Assembly (NCBI GenBank): GCA_019009955.1 | Contig: CM032228.1 | Coordinates: 179,571,001-179,635,000 of the forward strand | Length of the DNA: 64,000 nucleotides | DNA from: Riptortus pedestris | Taxonomy: Eukaryota > Arthropoda > Insecta > Hemiptera > Alydidae | Reading direction: 5' to 3' | Shown: one piece after another, positions 34,570 to 45,751 of the stretch | How positions within the stretch are numbered: the first letter of the stretch is position 1 | How the letters are laid out: every line of letters begins with the position of its first letter | The notes under the pieces: generated by a model | Seen by the model: the letters and a program-made list of their open reading frames with translations, nothing else | Database searches by the model: none | Told to the model about the DNA's origin: nothing | Translations under genes and position numbers: made by a program

Positions 34570-35215
34570 TTCACGACCCCGGAAGAAATTTTGGAGGAGT
34601 TTCGACGCCAAGATAATGAAGACATATTGGAAGAAAACGAGGATACTACATCGGAGCAGGAACATGAGATATTACACAACGTTGAGGCTGTATTTGATGC
34701 TGATGAGAGTGATGATGAGTGTGAATTGAAAAATGACCAGGTTTTGGACGATGATGAGAGAAATTTCGATTTCGGCAAGGATGGGGAAACCCTCTGGACC
34801 GATAAGCCGATGCGATCAAAATTTTCCAGAGTTCTTGCAAGCAATGTGGTCAGAAGAAATCCTAGTCCAAGAGGAGAAGCAAGAAGCATCACGGATATTT
34901 TGAAACTGTTTTTACTTTTCATTGGTGAAGAAATGATAAGTGATGTTGTAAAGCACACAAACGAAGAAATCTAACGGACGCGGCATTCATTTACTGGCGA
35001 TTTTTCGTATATTTCATTACAAATAATGAAGAATTTATAGCCTTTCTTGGCCTCCTTTATTTGAGTGACACATTGAAAAATTCCCTGAATACCAAGGAAA
35101 TGTTTTCCCAAATTTATGGCCCACCCATGCTTCGATGTACTATGTCCCGAGCACGATTTCAATTTATCCTCGAGAAATGCAGGTTTGACGACAAGACAAC
35201 AAGTTTTCTTGAATT
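34570..35215 (+). pseudogene. piggyBac transposase N-terminal half, frameshifted and truncated
   Basis: The first frame (to the stop at about 34974) is very acidic (EEFRRQDNEDILEENEDTT, DADESDDECE) and then reads FLLFIGEEMISDVVKHTNEE, as in the N-terminal region of piggyBac transposases before the DDE domain (DDE_Tnp_1_7). No ATG heads this frame; it is open upstream through TPEEILEEF. After a stop and frame change, EEFIAFLGLLYLSD, MFSQIYGPPMLRCTMSR and FQFILEKCRFDDKTT follow, matching the conserved start of the catalytic domain. The match stops abruptly at about 35205; all three catalytic aspartates lie beyond this point and are missing. The copy cannot move itself. Confidence 0.85.
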
Positions 35216-35458
35216 TAATTCTCACTTTTGTTCCTTTATTTTGTATTTTGTATTTTATTTTTATAATTTAAGTATAAAGCTTTAAGAGACTGTCAAAATT
35301 TAGTCAAAAGACAATGAAGACTGATATAAGTATCAATGTTAACTTTTTTAAACATTAAAGTAAATAAAAATATTTTTTTTTAGTTTTTAATCAATATTTA
35401 TCCTTTTCCAGCATAATTAATGATATCTTTAATGATTACACCCTTCAGGAGCCAGCAT

Positions 35459-35481
35459 GGTCGGATCCGACCCACCGTAGG
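35459..35481. repeat. Right subterminal GGTCGGATCCGACC repeat
   Basis: Same orientation as the two direct copies on the left side and 36 bp from the right end. Confidence 0.8.
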
Positions 35482-35521
35482 GAATGTGGGAGGAAGAACC
35501 ACGGTAGGAGACGAGGGTTAA

Positions 35522-35840
35522 GGAGTCTTAGCACCTTCAAAAATAAGTTCAATTTATTAAATAACAAGTATTAATCATTTTGAATATATGTTACCAAAGT
35601 TGAATTTGAGTTTTCTTCTTGTTTGTTGATAATAAAAATATAAAGAAGTTTTATATGTCTTCTACAAATGATTATTTTAGAATAAATTTGCCCTCATAGC
35701 AGTGGCTAGTGCTAGGCTGCCCGATGACCCAAAGAGTTTTATCTTTAATTGTCAATACCTTGTTCTATAGTTTGAAATTTCAAAATAGCATTAATTGCAT
35801 GGATATTTGATACAAAAAATAACAATTCTTCCACAATATA
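35522..35840. other. No recognised feature
   Basis: No gene seen between the piggyBac element and the next repeat. Confidence 0.5.
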
Positions 35841-36228
35841 TTAACTAGCACATAGCGCTTCCTGGGCAAGTAAGCTATTTTACTACTGTTAAATGGCAAA
35901 AAAAGAGTTTATGACAACAAAATTTACTCTAAATAACAAAGTAAACAACTTTTGTTATGTTCATATTTGCCGAAAAACCAATAGGAAACGAAATATCGCT
36001 ATTTTAAATTTCAGGCTTCCCTTATAACCCCCACTCCTGTTCGTCTCAGAGGATATTAATATAGCCTAATGTCTAAGTTGGGTTAGTAGTAATATACACA
36101 CCAAGTTTCATAAAATTCGGTTCAGCCGTTTATGCGTGAAAAGGTAACAAACAAACACACACCAAAGAAACAAAATGCAGTTATGGTGTCTATGACATGT
36201 GAAACGAAAAGTTATCGTGAAATTTCGC

Positions 36229-36282
<54 letters not shown>
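35841..36282 (+). mobile_element. RTE-like 3'-end repeat with (AT)n tail
   Basis: It begins near ttaactagcacatagcgctt and cctgggcaag (a decayed version of the accgggcttcgcccggga motif), then gttatgttcatatttgcc, cccactcctgttcgtctc, caccaagtttcataaaattc, ggttcagccgtttatgcgtg, ending in (AT)n at 36231-36282. It matches 23490-23850 in the 4.1-kb palindrome. Confidence 0.5.
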
Positions 36283-36284
<2 letters not shown>

Positions 36285-36860
36285 CTGTTAATTTTTGTTT
36301 ACTCGTTACCAAACTCGATATTTAAACCTTTTATGTAAAACCAAAAATCAAATTCATAAATGGTCGAAATCCGACATATGAGAGGAAGAGTTTATAAGTG
36401 GGAATTTCAAACAATCATAATTAAACGTCCGTTATTATACGTTAGATCGAAAAATTATAGGTATAGGATATATCTTATTGAACATGCTATGTCCTATAAA
36501 TATTATATTATTTGTTCTTTATCTTGAATAATAAGCCTACTCCCACTTATGTTATATTAACAAAATGCTGTTATATCGTGAACCACTTCCTTCCAAGGTA
36601 AAATACCAAATAATGTTATCATTGAGCTTCTACATTGTGAGATGCATGCAAATACTTTATGAGATGATGCCATCAAATAAGGTTTCCTGTTCTTTACTCG
36701 AAAATGTTTATTAGATTTATACTATAAACGACGTTAACCGTTTTATTCAATTCTGAAATTCATACTTGTTAACGGCTGAAATGGGACCTAGATATGGGAA
36801 GAAGTTGGAAATTCGAAATTTGAAAATATCTCCTTTATAATGAGCCATATCTAAAACAAT
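36283..36860 (-). mobile_element. GCAGATTTCCC-family element lacking both ends
   Basis: Blocks in minus order: ttgtttactcgttaccaaac, atttaaaccttttatgt, tccgttattatacgttagat, ttatgttatattaacaaaat, then a second module with ttaacggctgaaatggg. It abuts the full-length plus-strand copy at 36861 head-to-head. Confidence 0.55.
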
Positions 36861-37287
36861 TCCGTCACGCAGGGGCTGCGTAAACTAAGCACATTTCCCA
36901 CGTGAAGTTTTACAACAGAGAAATCTGCCTACTAATAACAGAAGTAGTAATGAAGCTTCTAATAACTGAAGTAGCCGACTTCTTCCGATTACACACACAA
37001 TACAAATGCAAATATCTCGGTTAATATTCAAAATGGAGAATAAATATATAGAACAATATTTAAAGTAAATTCAATTTGCAATAAGATTGATTCTATACAA
37101 TTTTTAGATCCGACGCATAATAACAGAGATATTTCGAATTTTCAAAAATCTCTCCTTTAAAGCCCCACCTCTCCCACTGGTTCGATTTCAGCCCTTAACG
37201 AACGTCATATTTTTCTTTACATAAAACGATTAAATATCGAATTTGGTAACGATCAAACAAAAATTGCGACCACTAGAGCGTTAACAG

Positions 37288-37339
<52 letters not shown>

Positions 37340-37459
37340 GAACGAACCTCATTTTCGTCATCTCCTGGGTAGGATCGATGGACATTTAAAGACATTTTTC
37401 GATAATCGCGTCATGAGTACGACCTCAATAGCTGATTTCCCTTAGGGGAAATCTGCTAA
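36861..37459 (+). mobile_element. GCAGATTTCCC-family element, full-length
   Basis: 5' TCCGTCACGCAGGGGCTGCG, subterminal aagcacatttcccacgtg with cagagaaatctgc (hairpin partner), (AT)n at 37292-37334, 3' gctgatttcccttaggggaa and atctgctaa. It is 599 bp and non-coding, with both ends clear. Confidence 0.8.
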
Positions 37460-37620
37460 TATTACAGGGACAATCTTGTAACGCTATTGATGTTCTACAA
37501 TAGTTGTTCTATACATTTTTTCGTAGCTTATGAATTTAGCGAGTTATTCTTACATTCTTGTTTTCAGCCATCAGTTAATACCCACTTCTACGTTTCACAT
37601 TATTATTTAGGAAGAGAAAA
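37460..37620 (-). mobile_element. GCAGATTTCCC-family module remnant
   Basis: Reads ttcgtagcttatgaatttag, cgagttattcttacattctt, gttttcagccatcagttaat, matching the 5'-proximal module of the long form at 14220-14310 in reverse. The 69-codon frame over it is not a gene. Confidence 0.45.
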
Positions 37621-38159
37621 TATTTGTGGAGAAGATACCAATAGTGTGGCATACCAGCTCATAAAAAATCTGTTTAGTTACGCTGCCCGAGAGTGAAGAG
37701 ATTTCTGGAAATAAGGATATTGCACTCCTGATGATGATGATGAGACGTTGAATCAAAGGATTTGAAGTATATTGAGTTATAATAATGTGAATATAGAAGA
37801 AATAGTGTATCTATAAATTCTGCCCCGTTGTCTACAAGTAATATCAGATTAATTCATTTATATACTCTCCAATCCCTCTGATCTGTATATATCATGCGAA
37901 AACCCAATCTATACGTCATCTGTTAGCCTATATCAATTGTGAACGTATCTCCAACACGGGTCACGTTTACTCATTGTATAAGAGCTTTATAAATATTCCA
38001 TAAAGATGTCAGAACAAAATAGACTTATGGTGGAGCCCATGGCAGACTAAATAACTCAAATAGATGGCGTTATTGTGTTTTGGTAATAATTTATTACTCA
38101 GTTAATAATTCCACTTTGGAGATATAGATTCAGTAAGTAAAATAAATAAAATTTTAGGA
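37621..38159. other. No recognised feature
   Basis: No supported gene. Confidence 0.5.
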
Positions 38160-38275
38160 ATTCAAATAAAGGGTTAGAACCGCCAGTATAAATGATACTA
38201 TAGTCATATGATATTCGAGTACAGCTGACTCGATCAGCCAGTGACGACGGTCTCCACCGACAGGTATGACAACAA
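38160..38275 (-). mobile_element. TTGTCATACC-family repeat, deleted copy with shared flank
   Basis: The left portion (caaataaagggttagaaccg, ccagtataaatgatacta, tagtcata) repeats the flank and first bases of the element at 1788. The rest (gagtacagctga, gatcagccagtgacgacgg, tctccaccgacaggtatgac) is the inverted right arm. The arms are unequal because most of the left arm is deleted. Confidence 0.55.
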
Positions 38276-38612
38276 TAACATTTTAGTTACAATTTTATCG
38301 TGCACAGTTTATTATTTCAAAGGTGATGGGGTCATCCCCTGAATGCGCTATGCGTTAATTAGTTTCGAACAACCACCAGAGGAATATAAGCCTTCTTATT
38401 TGAAATACACATATGCGTAAATATGCTCTAATTTAAAATGAATATTGATTTCCGAATTTAGTCTCACCATTTCATCGTATACCGCATTTGTAAATCACTG
38501 TACAGATTTGAAGTAAATTCTCGCCATTTGGTGTGAATTTATAGTCACATCCAAGTTAATTTTAGTTGGAGGGTTGGCTGTTTGACGTCTGGAAAAATTT
38601 CTCTTTAAAACC

Positions 38613-38675
<63 letters not shown>

Positions 38676-39078
38676 GCGCATATTAGGCGATTAGTGAATT
38701 TCAGTAATATTTTGAAATTAAATTTCTTCTCTGAATTCGTTTCCTGAGTACTGTGATAAGATAGCCCAGTTCTTATAAACGGTGACAGCACGCCAGCGAA
38801 TTACATCAACCGTTGACTGAGTTACCTGTCAATAATGCTCCCGATTTATTATAGTTTCATAAAAGGACGTAATTTAAAAATTAAAAAAAAAAAAGATGCC
38901 TTTTAATTCAAGCTATTTTATTTCTGCATATTTTTTATTATTTCGGTGAGAGGGGTTTTATATACAGCGATCCAACCCCACAGGCCAAACCTCTTATACA
39001 TTTTTATAGACACAGAGGTTATGGCAACAAGAAGAATTCTTTAAACTTCAATGATTGAATGAGAAATAGTTAAAAAAG
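38276..39078. repeat. Unrecognised sequence with (TA)n at 38615-38670
   Basis: A long uninterrupted TA tract. The 98-codon minus-strand frame running across it is a translation of the repeat plus flanks and is not called. Confidence 0.7.
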
Positions 39079-39655
39079 TCCGTCACGCAGGGGCTGCGTA
39101 AACTAAGCAGATTTCCCACGTGAAGTTTTACAATAGATAAATTACACGAGAGCTGAGCAGTTAATGAAACGGCCGAACTAGCTTTTGGCGGGAAAGCCAC
39201 TACGTCCGTTATTGCCGGCTAACGGATTTAATAAGAATGCAAATATCTCGGTTAATATTCAAGATAGAGAATAAATGTATATAACAATATTTATAGTAAA
39301 TTTTATTTGTAATAAGATTGATTCTGTACAATATTTCGATCCGACGTATAGTAACGGAGATATTTTGAATTTTCGAAAATCCTCCCCTCTAAACCCCCCC
39401 TCCCACTGGTCCGATTTCAGCCGTTAACGAACTTGATCTTTCTTTTTACATAAAACGCTTAAATATGAAGTTTGGTAAGGATCAAACAAAAATTGCGACC
39501 GCTAGAGCGTTAACAGACATATATATATACAGTTTTGAACGGACCTCATTTTCGTCATCTACTAGGTAGGATCGATGGACATTTGAAGAAAAATGTCGAA
39601 AATTCCGTCATGAGTACAACCTCAATAGCTGATTTCCTTAAGGGAAATCTGCTAA
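39079..39655 (+). mobile_element. GCAGATTTCCC-family element, best-preserved reference copy
   Basis: At 577 bp, both termini are clean: TCCGTCACGCAGGGGCTGCG with a 5-bp-stem hairpin (CGCAG-GGG-CTGCG), subterminal AAGCAGATTTCCCACGTG, and a 3' gatttccttaagggaaatc palindrome followed by TGCTAA. Conserved inner blocks are ctcggttaatattcaagata, aagattgattctgtacaat, gtccgatttcagccgttaac, gcgaccgctagagcgttaac, a short (AT)n at 39519-39528, ggacctcattttcgtcatct and ggtaggatcgatggacattt. It has no open frame. Confidence 0.85.
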
Positions 39656-42534
39656 TATGTGTATTCTGATCAATAGCATGATGACGTTCTGAGGTTCTTC
39701 AGCTGTCAGTCTTATTTGTTAAGGTTACAATAATGAAAAAAAGTCCATTGTGCTTATCTCTCCCTTTAACTCATTGGATTTCTGAGAAAACTTGTAAATG
39801 TACAAGTATTAGAACTAGTGATTGTGTTCTCATGGATTTCTTATCTACAAGAGAACACATTCTTCAATTTTAATAATTTTTATTATTTTATTTTAATGTA
39901 ATTTGGGAAGATAGATGGAAAGACAGTTAGTTGAATAAATAAATAGATTGAATGGAAGTCATTGATCAAAGAGTATCTTGAGGTGTCAAGAAATTAGTTG
40001 AAAATCGGGTCTTAAGTACATACGCATTTAATAAATTCCTTGAAAAGAAATCTTCTTAAAATGAGATAACATTATATAAATCTCATTTCATGTTCCGCAG
40101 AGAAAATGGTAAGTTGGTATTGGTTAAATTAAACACTTTCTTGAAAGTTAGTCTCAAACTTTAACTAGAAGTAAGAAAACCGACCGATCACTTCAAACAA
40201 AGTTAAATTAACTTTACGAAAGTGCACTTAATCGAATCTTGAACGTTTTGTCCATCCTTCACCTTTTATACTTTAAGATAAATTATACTACTATGTTTTA
40301 TTGAAACTTTTATACTGCGAGACATGTAGGACTATATTACTGTTGACATGGTAGACATCTAGCTGACATTATACCTCAGTAAGGTCTGAATGCCACCAGT
40401 GACAGCAGAGTTTTAGCTGCTAGTTTTATGGGAGTTCGAAGTCGTTGCACTTCCCTAACTCATCACTTTGGTGTAACTGAAGAGCTGCTGTAATAGAACT
40501 CTAGGACATTGTGGTTGAAAATGAGACAAAAACTGTTGAAAACCCCATTCCTTAGCAACAAGATCATCCGGCTCTGGGGTTTTCACTCGTTTTGGAACGA
40601 AGCAGTACTAATTCTGTTTTCATTTTTTCGTAAAAAGTATGTATATAGCAGTGTTTTGCCTATTTTTCAGTGATTCTGCTATACTTATATAAACAATGGC
40701 ATTTTTTATGAGTTGTACTTCAAGATTTTTGGGTCCAAATTAAATTCTAGGAATTGAATAGAAGGAAATCCACGTAATTTATAATTTCATTCATGCCTTT
40801 TGACCTTTATAAGTGTGAACTAGAAAATGAACCATAGTTACTAGTATCTTAATGATATCCAACAATCGTATAAAAAATAAAGAAGAAAGAAGAAAGAGGG
40901 CCATGACATGTCCACCATAAAATATTAATTGCTGTATGAGGACAAGGGCAAACGATTAAATACGGCTGAGGGGCTGCATATAAGGCTGGGCAGACAGGCG
41001 AATGGAGATCGGAATATTAATAAGAAGGAGGAGGCGGCAAGGCTGCGACATGTCGGTGACGGGGCTCTGTCTTCTCTACGGGGACAGAGGTTCAGTCGTC
41101 CGGCGGTCGTGGTCCAAGCTACGCTGCTTTAATCAGGTACCTCCTACATCTCCTCTCTTTTATTAGTATGGGCTTTTTGTTTATTTTTTAGATGTCTCTT
41201 ACACTTCCTCTGGTTGGTTTTTCAGAGGTTCCCACCCACTGTGATATGTTTTCCATATACATCTGTAATTTGTGTAGGTTTTTTAGTTTTTTTAAAAATT
41301 TTATTTATAGTTTTTAGTTTTGACATACACTTATCGCTGTTTACTTCTTTAATTTTTATTAGTTGACTTGTTATTAGATTTTCTATTGTTTTGGCTTTAA
41401 TTTTTCATCATATGAATTCAAACTTCAATTTCTTGTTTATCTTTGGAAAAGGTTCTAAGAATGCTATAATGGTATTTCATTAGTACATAACACATTTCGT
41501 GAAATTATAAGTTATATTGAAAATTATACGGAAAGTCATCCAAACACTTCGTTAATATTTGCGTGAAAAACAGCAATGAATGTACGAGTATATAACAAAG
41601 ATGTAATCATAGCCTCATCAGCAAGACTGGATTAAAACTTTTTCATGTGGCTAAGAAAGTAACTATTATTTACGAATTTACATTTCTTCCTTCCATTTAC
41701 ATATCCTCTCCTTCTGGTTCTACTTTGGTCATTAATGGTTTTAAACTTAATTCTATATGAAGCTAATAAATTTAGAGTATGTAGCAATTACATAAATAAT
41801 AACTGTGATCGATATATAATTGAAACATTCACGGAAAAACACACGCATGGAAGTGTAAAAACAAAAATATATTTTATGTGTTACCCAATGATGGTAAAAG
41901 AGAAATGCAAAGTTTCAAAAATATAATGTAATTAGAAAACAAATCTATACTTCTATTCTGAAATTCATCAATAATTAACCTTAAAAAAATGTGTGGTACT
42001 TTAGATATTATTTTAACTCCGAGGTTTTTAGGTAATTATATTGAATGAGGGAGAGAACAGAGAGACAGTATAATGCAAGGTTTGCCCTTCCATCTATCCA
42101 CAACTTTGGTATTTAAAATTCAAATTACTGAAGAGTACTTCAACATTCTATTACATTGACAAAACGTTTCGAGTCCATTTTGAGGACACTTCAACTGAAG
42201 GTAAATAGTATTTCGGTTTCTAATAGTGTTTACTAACAGGATTCAACGAACAGGTGAATTAAAATTCTCTTTTCGAACTTGAGTCTACTTTTATCGTCAC
42301 ATTTTGGAGAATAGGGAATAATCCACGATATAGACGATTTAGACTTCTTCTCCAACTATTCGACGAAAGTCAAAATGTTCTCTTACAAAAAAACCGACTC
42401 ATCTACATTACCATACACTGAAAGTTTGGCTTTAACTGTGGTCTTTGATAAAGATATTGATTGATACTGATAAAGAAATATATCAGAATATAACTTATTA
42501 ATTTGATTAAAAACTATTTACTGTATACTATTCA
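39656..42534. other. No recognised gene; local GC-richer patch
   Basis: Between about 40930 and 41130 composition shifts to GC-rich (ggctgaggggctgcatataa, ggaggaggcggcaaggctgc, gtccggcggtcgtggtcc) and 67 codons stay open to a TAA at about 41130, followed by ggtacctcc. No family is recognised. It could be an exon or part of an unknown repeat. The remainder is AT-rich without features. Confidence 0.4.
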
Positions 42535-42734
42535 ATTTACTATACAATTTATCGATCTGACTTATAGTAGGAGGTATTTCGAATTTTCAAAATTCCAACC
42601 TTTAAACCCCCCCTCTCCCACTGGTCCGATTTCAGCCATTAACGAACTTCATCTTCCTTTTACATGAAACGATTAAATATGGAGTTTGGTAACAATAAAC
42701 AAAAATTGCGACCGCCAGAGCGTTAACAGACAAA

Positions 42735-42804
<70 letters not shown>

Positions 42805-42929
42805 ATTTTGAACCGACCTCATTTTCGTCATTTCCTGGATAGGATCGATGGACATTTGAAGACATTTTTCAAACCTCGCGTCATGATTACTACCTTAATA
42901 GCTGATTTCCCTTAAGAAAAATCTGCTAA
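42535..42929 (+). mobile_element. GCAGATTTCCC-family element, 5'-truncated
   Basis: It starts in the interior (tatacaatttatcgatctga), carries one of the longest (AT)n tracts of the family (42734-42800), and has an intact 3' end (gctgatttcccttaagaaaa, atctgctaa). The long minus-strand Y/I-rich frames are microsatellite translations. Confidence 0.75.
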
Positions 42930-43697
42930 AATCATTAAATGATTAATTAAATTAGTGGGTGATGTAATTGTACGTTCAAGAAGAAGAAGAGGAGGCAGCT
43001 GTGGGAAAAACCTGTTTTACTAACTATGAATTACGGATGTAACTCGAAATGTAACAGTGACATAAAGGGCCACCACTTCCAGGATGGACAAGTACGTCCT
43101 GGGAATCAACAAAAAGTTTTTATATGTTAGGACTAAAAACTGTGCACCCCAAGGAGTTAAATTTAATGGTTTTTTATTGAAACTAACTGGCTTAATCGTG
43201 GCCCTTGAATTACAACTTATATTTTATGATTATTTAATACTGAATAAGGGGTCATCATAAAATGAAAATATAAATCATGAGATTGAAACAATAAATCCTA
43301 AAAACAATACGTATATCCGCTTGAAGCAGAACTAATGGATTCAGAAATCCTTATTCCTGGTTAGAATATATCTTCCTCTCTTAAGCCACGTCGGACGTGA
43401 TGAAAATGCAAAAATCACAATAAGAAACCAAATGCCTCCTATATCAAAACTCCAATTATTCTTTTTCTTGGTGATTTAATGCTTTTTTGTAATATATTCA
43501 TTACAAAACACATTTTACAGCGGACTAATAATAATTTGTTTCATAACTCAGTAAATATATTTTTACTACGATATATTAATGTTAAATTAATTAAATGCTC
43601 TAGCGAATATGAATATTCCATGACTTGATATAATCAATTTTGCCTGTAGGTAAACGGATTTAATTTTCCTTATTCTTTAACCTGTAGATTAGGGGGT
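42930..43697. other. No recognised feature
   Basis: A short gaagaagaagagg tract lies near 42980. No gene. Confidence 0.5.
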
Positions 43698-43762
43698 TAA
43701 CCTGTAGATAATTCGTCTAAATTAGCCATAGAAGCAAAAAGTGGATGTTAATAAATAATAAC
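43698..43762 (+). mobile_element. SINE 3' tail only
   Basis: Reads taacctgtagataattcg, attagccatagaagcaaaaa, gtggatgttaataaataata. It is a 5'-truncated copy of the tRNA-derived SINE. Confidence 0.65.
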
Positions 43763-44165
43763 ATGTATACATTATTTAACCGTAACCAGTGAAATATCGA
43801 ACTTTTAAGAATTTTTTTCGAACGTCGTACTTCAAAGAATATTAAGCAAATTTAGAAAATCATTTTCGAATAGAACTAGAAATTTTTATCTTTATTAATT
43901 GTAAAATAAAATGATTGCAAATAAGCAGGTAAAGCTAAATAAAGCCATTTAGAAATATCATCGATATATCCGCGTTATTAATGATAACTGTTATATGTAT
44001 CCAATTAATAGCAATATATATCTTGTATAGTATTAAATATTTCCTTAAACCTATTATATTTTTGACTGAAAGCATCCCAATTTTCTATAAATATATGAAA
44101 TAAATGCTAATTTTTAAAATCAACTTTTTATTTATTAATATCATATAAACGTCGTAGATATAAAA

Positions 44166-44197
<32 letters not shown>

Positions 44198-44493
44198 CAC
44201 AAGAAAAAACAGTCGCTATAATGGCGAGATTCGATCTCGAGATCTTGTGGTTACAAAAGGAAGGATCAAGACTTTCAGGCTAACTAACATTTTTTTTTTA
44301 AACGAACGCGTGAGAAGTGTCTTCTCTCGCTTTAACAGAATTTGTTTTTCATTAGTTACTACACACTGAACATCTTTTGTTCAAATCGGTGGGGGGAAGG
44401 CGTGCACTCCCCTCGTTAGTAGAATTATATTGGAAATTATAAGACCGGGCTGAATGATGATGATGTCATTCTGTATTTCTCCAGTAATAAGAA
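43763..44493. other. Unrecognised, with 29-A run at 44169-44197
   Basis: The poly(A) is followed by aacagtcgctataatggcg and agattcgatctcgagatc. The latter recalls a pol III B box on the reverse strand (gagatcgaatctcg), so a small SINE with its T-run on this strand is possible but not demonstrated. Confidence 0.35.
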
Positions 44494-44501
44494 GCCTTTC
44501 T

Positions 44502-45743
44502 GGTACTTTCCTGTTATGGGGACCCCTACTGGAAAATATCGATATTTTCGATATACAATGTTTCTCCATATATCGGTATTCTCTATACGTTAATTAAGGT
44601 TAGGTTTAGAAAAAAAAAACAATTATTAACGATTAAAGCTTTTAATGAAAAATTATTATAAAACAATAAAAACAATTAAAATATCTATCTAACATAACGG
44701 CATAAAGGAAGCTATATCAGACAAAATACAATCAAAACGATTTAAATTTTCGTGTTTGACGTATTCCCTCCACATATATTCTGAGAGATAAGATTCTAAA
44801 TGGTATCGTGTTGTGCCGCGATGCCTTTTATTTCTCAATTTTGCTGATCCCCACATACGTTCCACCGTGTGTTAGCTCCAGTAATTGGATCAACAAAATG
44901 GTAACTGTGGTTAACAGTAAAATGTGAGAATCCTGTCTTTTCAAGATCTTCGGTTTTATAACCTTTCCAACAGTCCAACATAATTGTAGAACCTACCTCA
45001 ATATGGTTTTCAATAGCATTCATCAATGTTTCCGCCTTCCTATCTGGAATTTTCACTAGGAATCGTCCATTGGTCTCACGGCAAAGTCCACCAAAAACCC
45101 ACTCTCCCAGTACCGCTTTTCCTTTTAGTAAATAAACTCTCGTCTATTTCAACCACAAAACCATTTCCACCAATTTTTCCAACATTTTTCTTCTCGAGAG
45201 CATCGACGGTTACTTCCCTCATGTAGTTATTCCATTCTACTGTTGTATTTTTATTCATTCCCAATTGCCTTTCACAAAAATCAACCGATGTTAGCTCTTC
45301 ACACCAAAGGTATATAAAGCGAATTGCAGTAGTGAATGTCATTCTGCTTCCCTCAAACCAAGTACCAGTACGTAAACCTACCTTGGTTTTGAAGAGTTGC
45401 ATTTCCCAATTGGTTTTTCGTCAGAAACATAATTCTTCATACAATGACCTTTGTCACACTGTCGTTCATTATGCAAGTCCCTTACTTTTTAAAAAAGTAA
45501 TTCCACTCTTTTCTTCTGTTGGTAAATCCCACAGTAACATTTTATAAGGCTATGAAAGTACGACTCTACTGAACACAGAGAATACTAAAAAACAATGGCG
45601 GTATATTTATTCTAGTTAACAGCTGATTTTTTATTCCCGGAGTTCATTCCTATCGAAACAGTAGCGATATCGTATCGAAATATCGATATAAACCCGGAAA
45701 TATCGATATTTTCCAGTAGGGGTCCCCATAACAGGAAAGTACC
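44502..45743 (-). mobile_element. Merlin-type element with 8-bp target duplication
   Basis: Inverted termini start GGTACTTTCCTGTTATGGGG and continue ACCCCTACTGGAAAATATCG at both ends. GCCTTTCT occurs immediately outside each end (44494-44501 and 45744-45751), a perfect 8-bp repeat. The internal protein belongs to the ISXO2/IS1016-like group, and Merlin is the eukaryotic superfamily of that group with 8-9-bp duplications. Length 1242 bp is close to a full single-gene element, so this was autonomous before its gene decayed. Confidence 0.9.
44760..45545 (-). pseudogene. Merlin (ISXO2-like) transposase, several frameshifts
   Basis: Read on the minus strand from about 45545, the parts in order are: an N-terminal start (MLLWDLPTEEKSG) and a segment with cysteines (CDKGHCMKNY, GKCNSS) as in the zinc-binding head of the family; then GLRTGTWFEGSRM, FIYLWCEELTSVDFCERQ, VVEIDESLFTKRK with the first catalytic D, KIPDRKAETLMNAIENH, STIMLDCWKGYK with the second D, HFTVNHSYHFVDPITGANT, and in another frame VERMWGSAK with the third acidic residue, followed by a basic C-terminus. 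At least three frame changes (about 45410-45480, near 45085 and near 44865) and internal stops make it non-functional, yet all three catalytic positions remain readable. Such transposases cut and paste the element at its inverted ends. Confidence 0.88.
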
Positions 45744-45751
45744 GCCTTTCT

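Larger units (their letters stand above)
34249..35517 (+). mobile_element. piggyBac-type element with TTAA duplications, internally deleted
   Basis: The ends read CCCTCATCTCCTACGG (34249 onward) and, on the other strand, CCCTCGTCTCCTACCG (from 35517 inward). TTAA flanks both sides (34245-34248, 35518-35521). CCC-starting ends with TTAA target duplications define piggyBac elements, whose excision is precise. The 1269-bp length is about half that of autonomous relatives. Four copies of a GGTCGGATCCGACC motif occupy the subterminal regions. A broken transposase lies inside. Confidence 0.9.

Noticed and set aside
34494..34958. 154-codon serine-rich minus-strand frame
   Set aside because: It is the antisense shadow of the acidic piggyBac transposase segment.
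38495..38791. 98-codon minus-strand open frame
   Set aside because: Its centre is a (TA)n tract and its flanks show no conserved motif.
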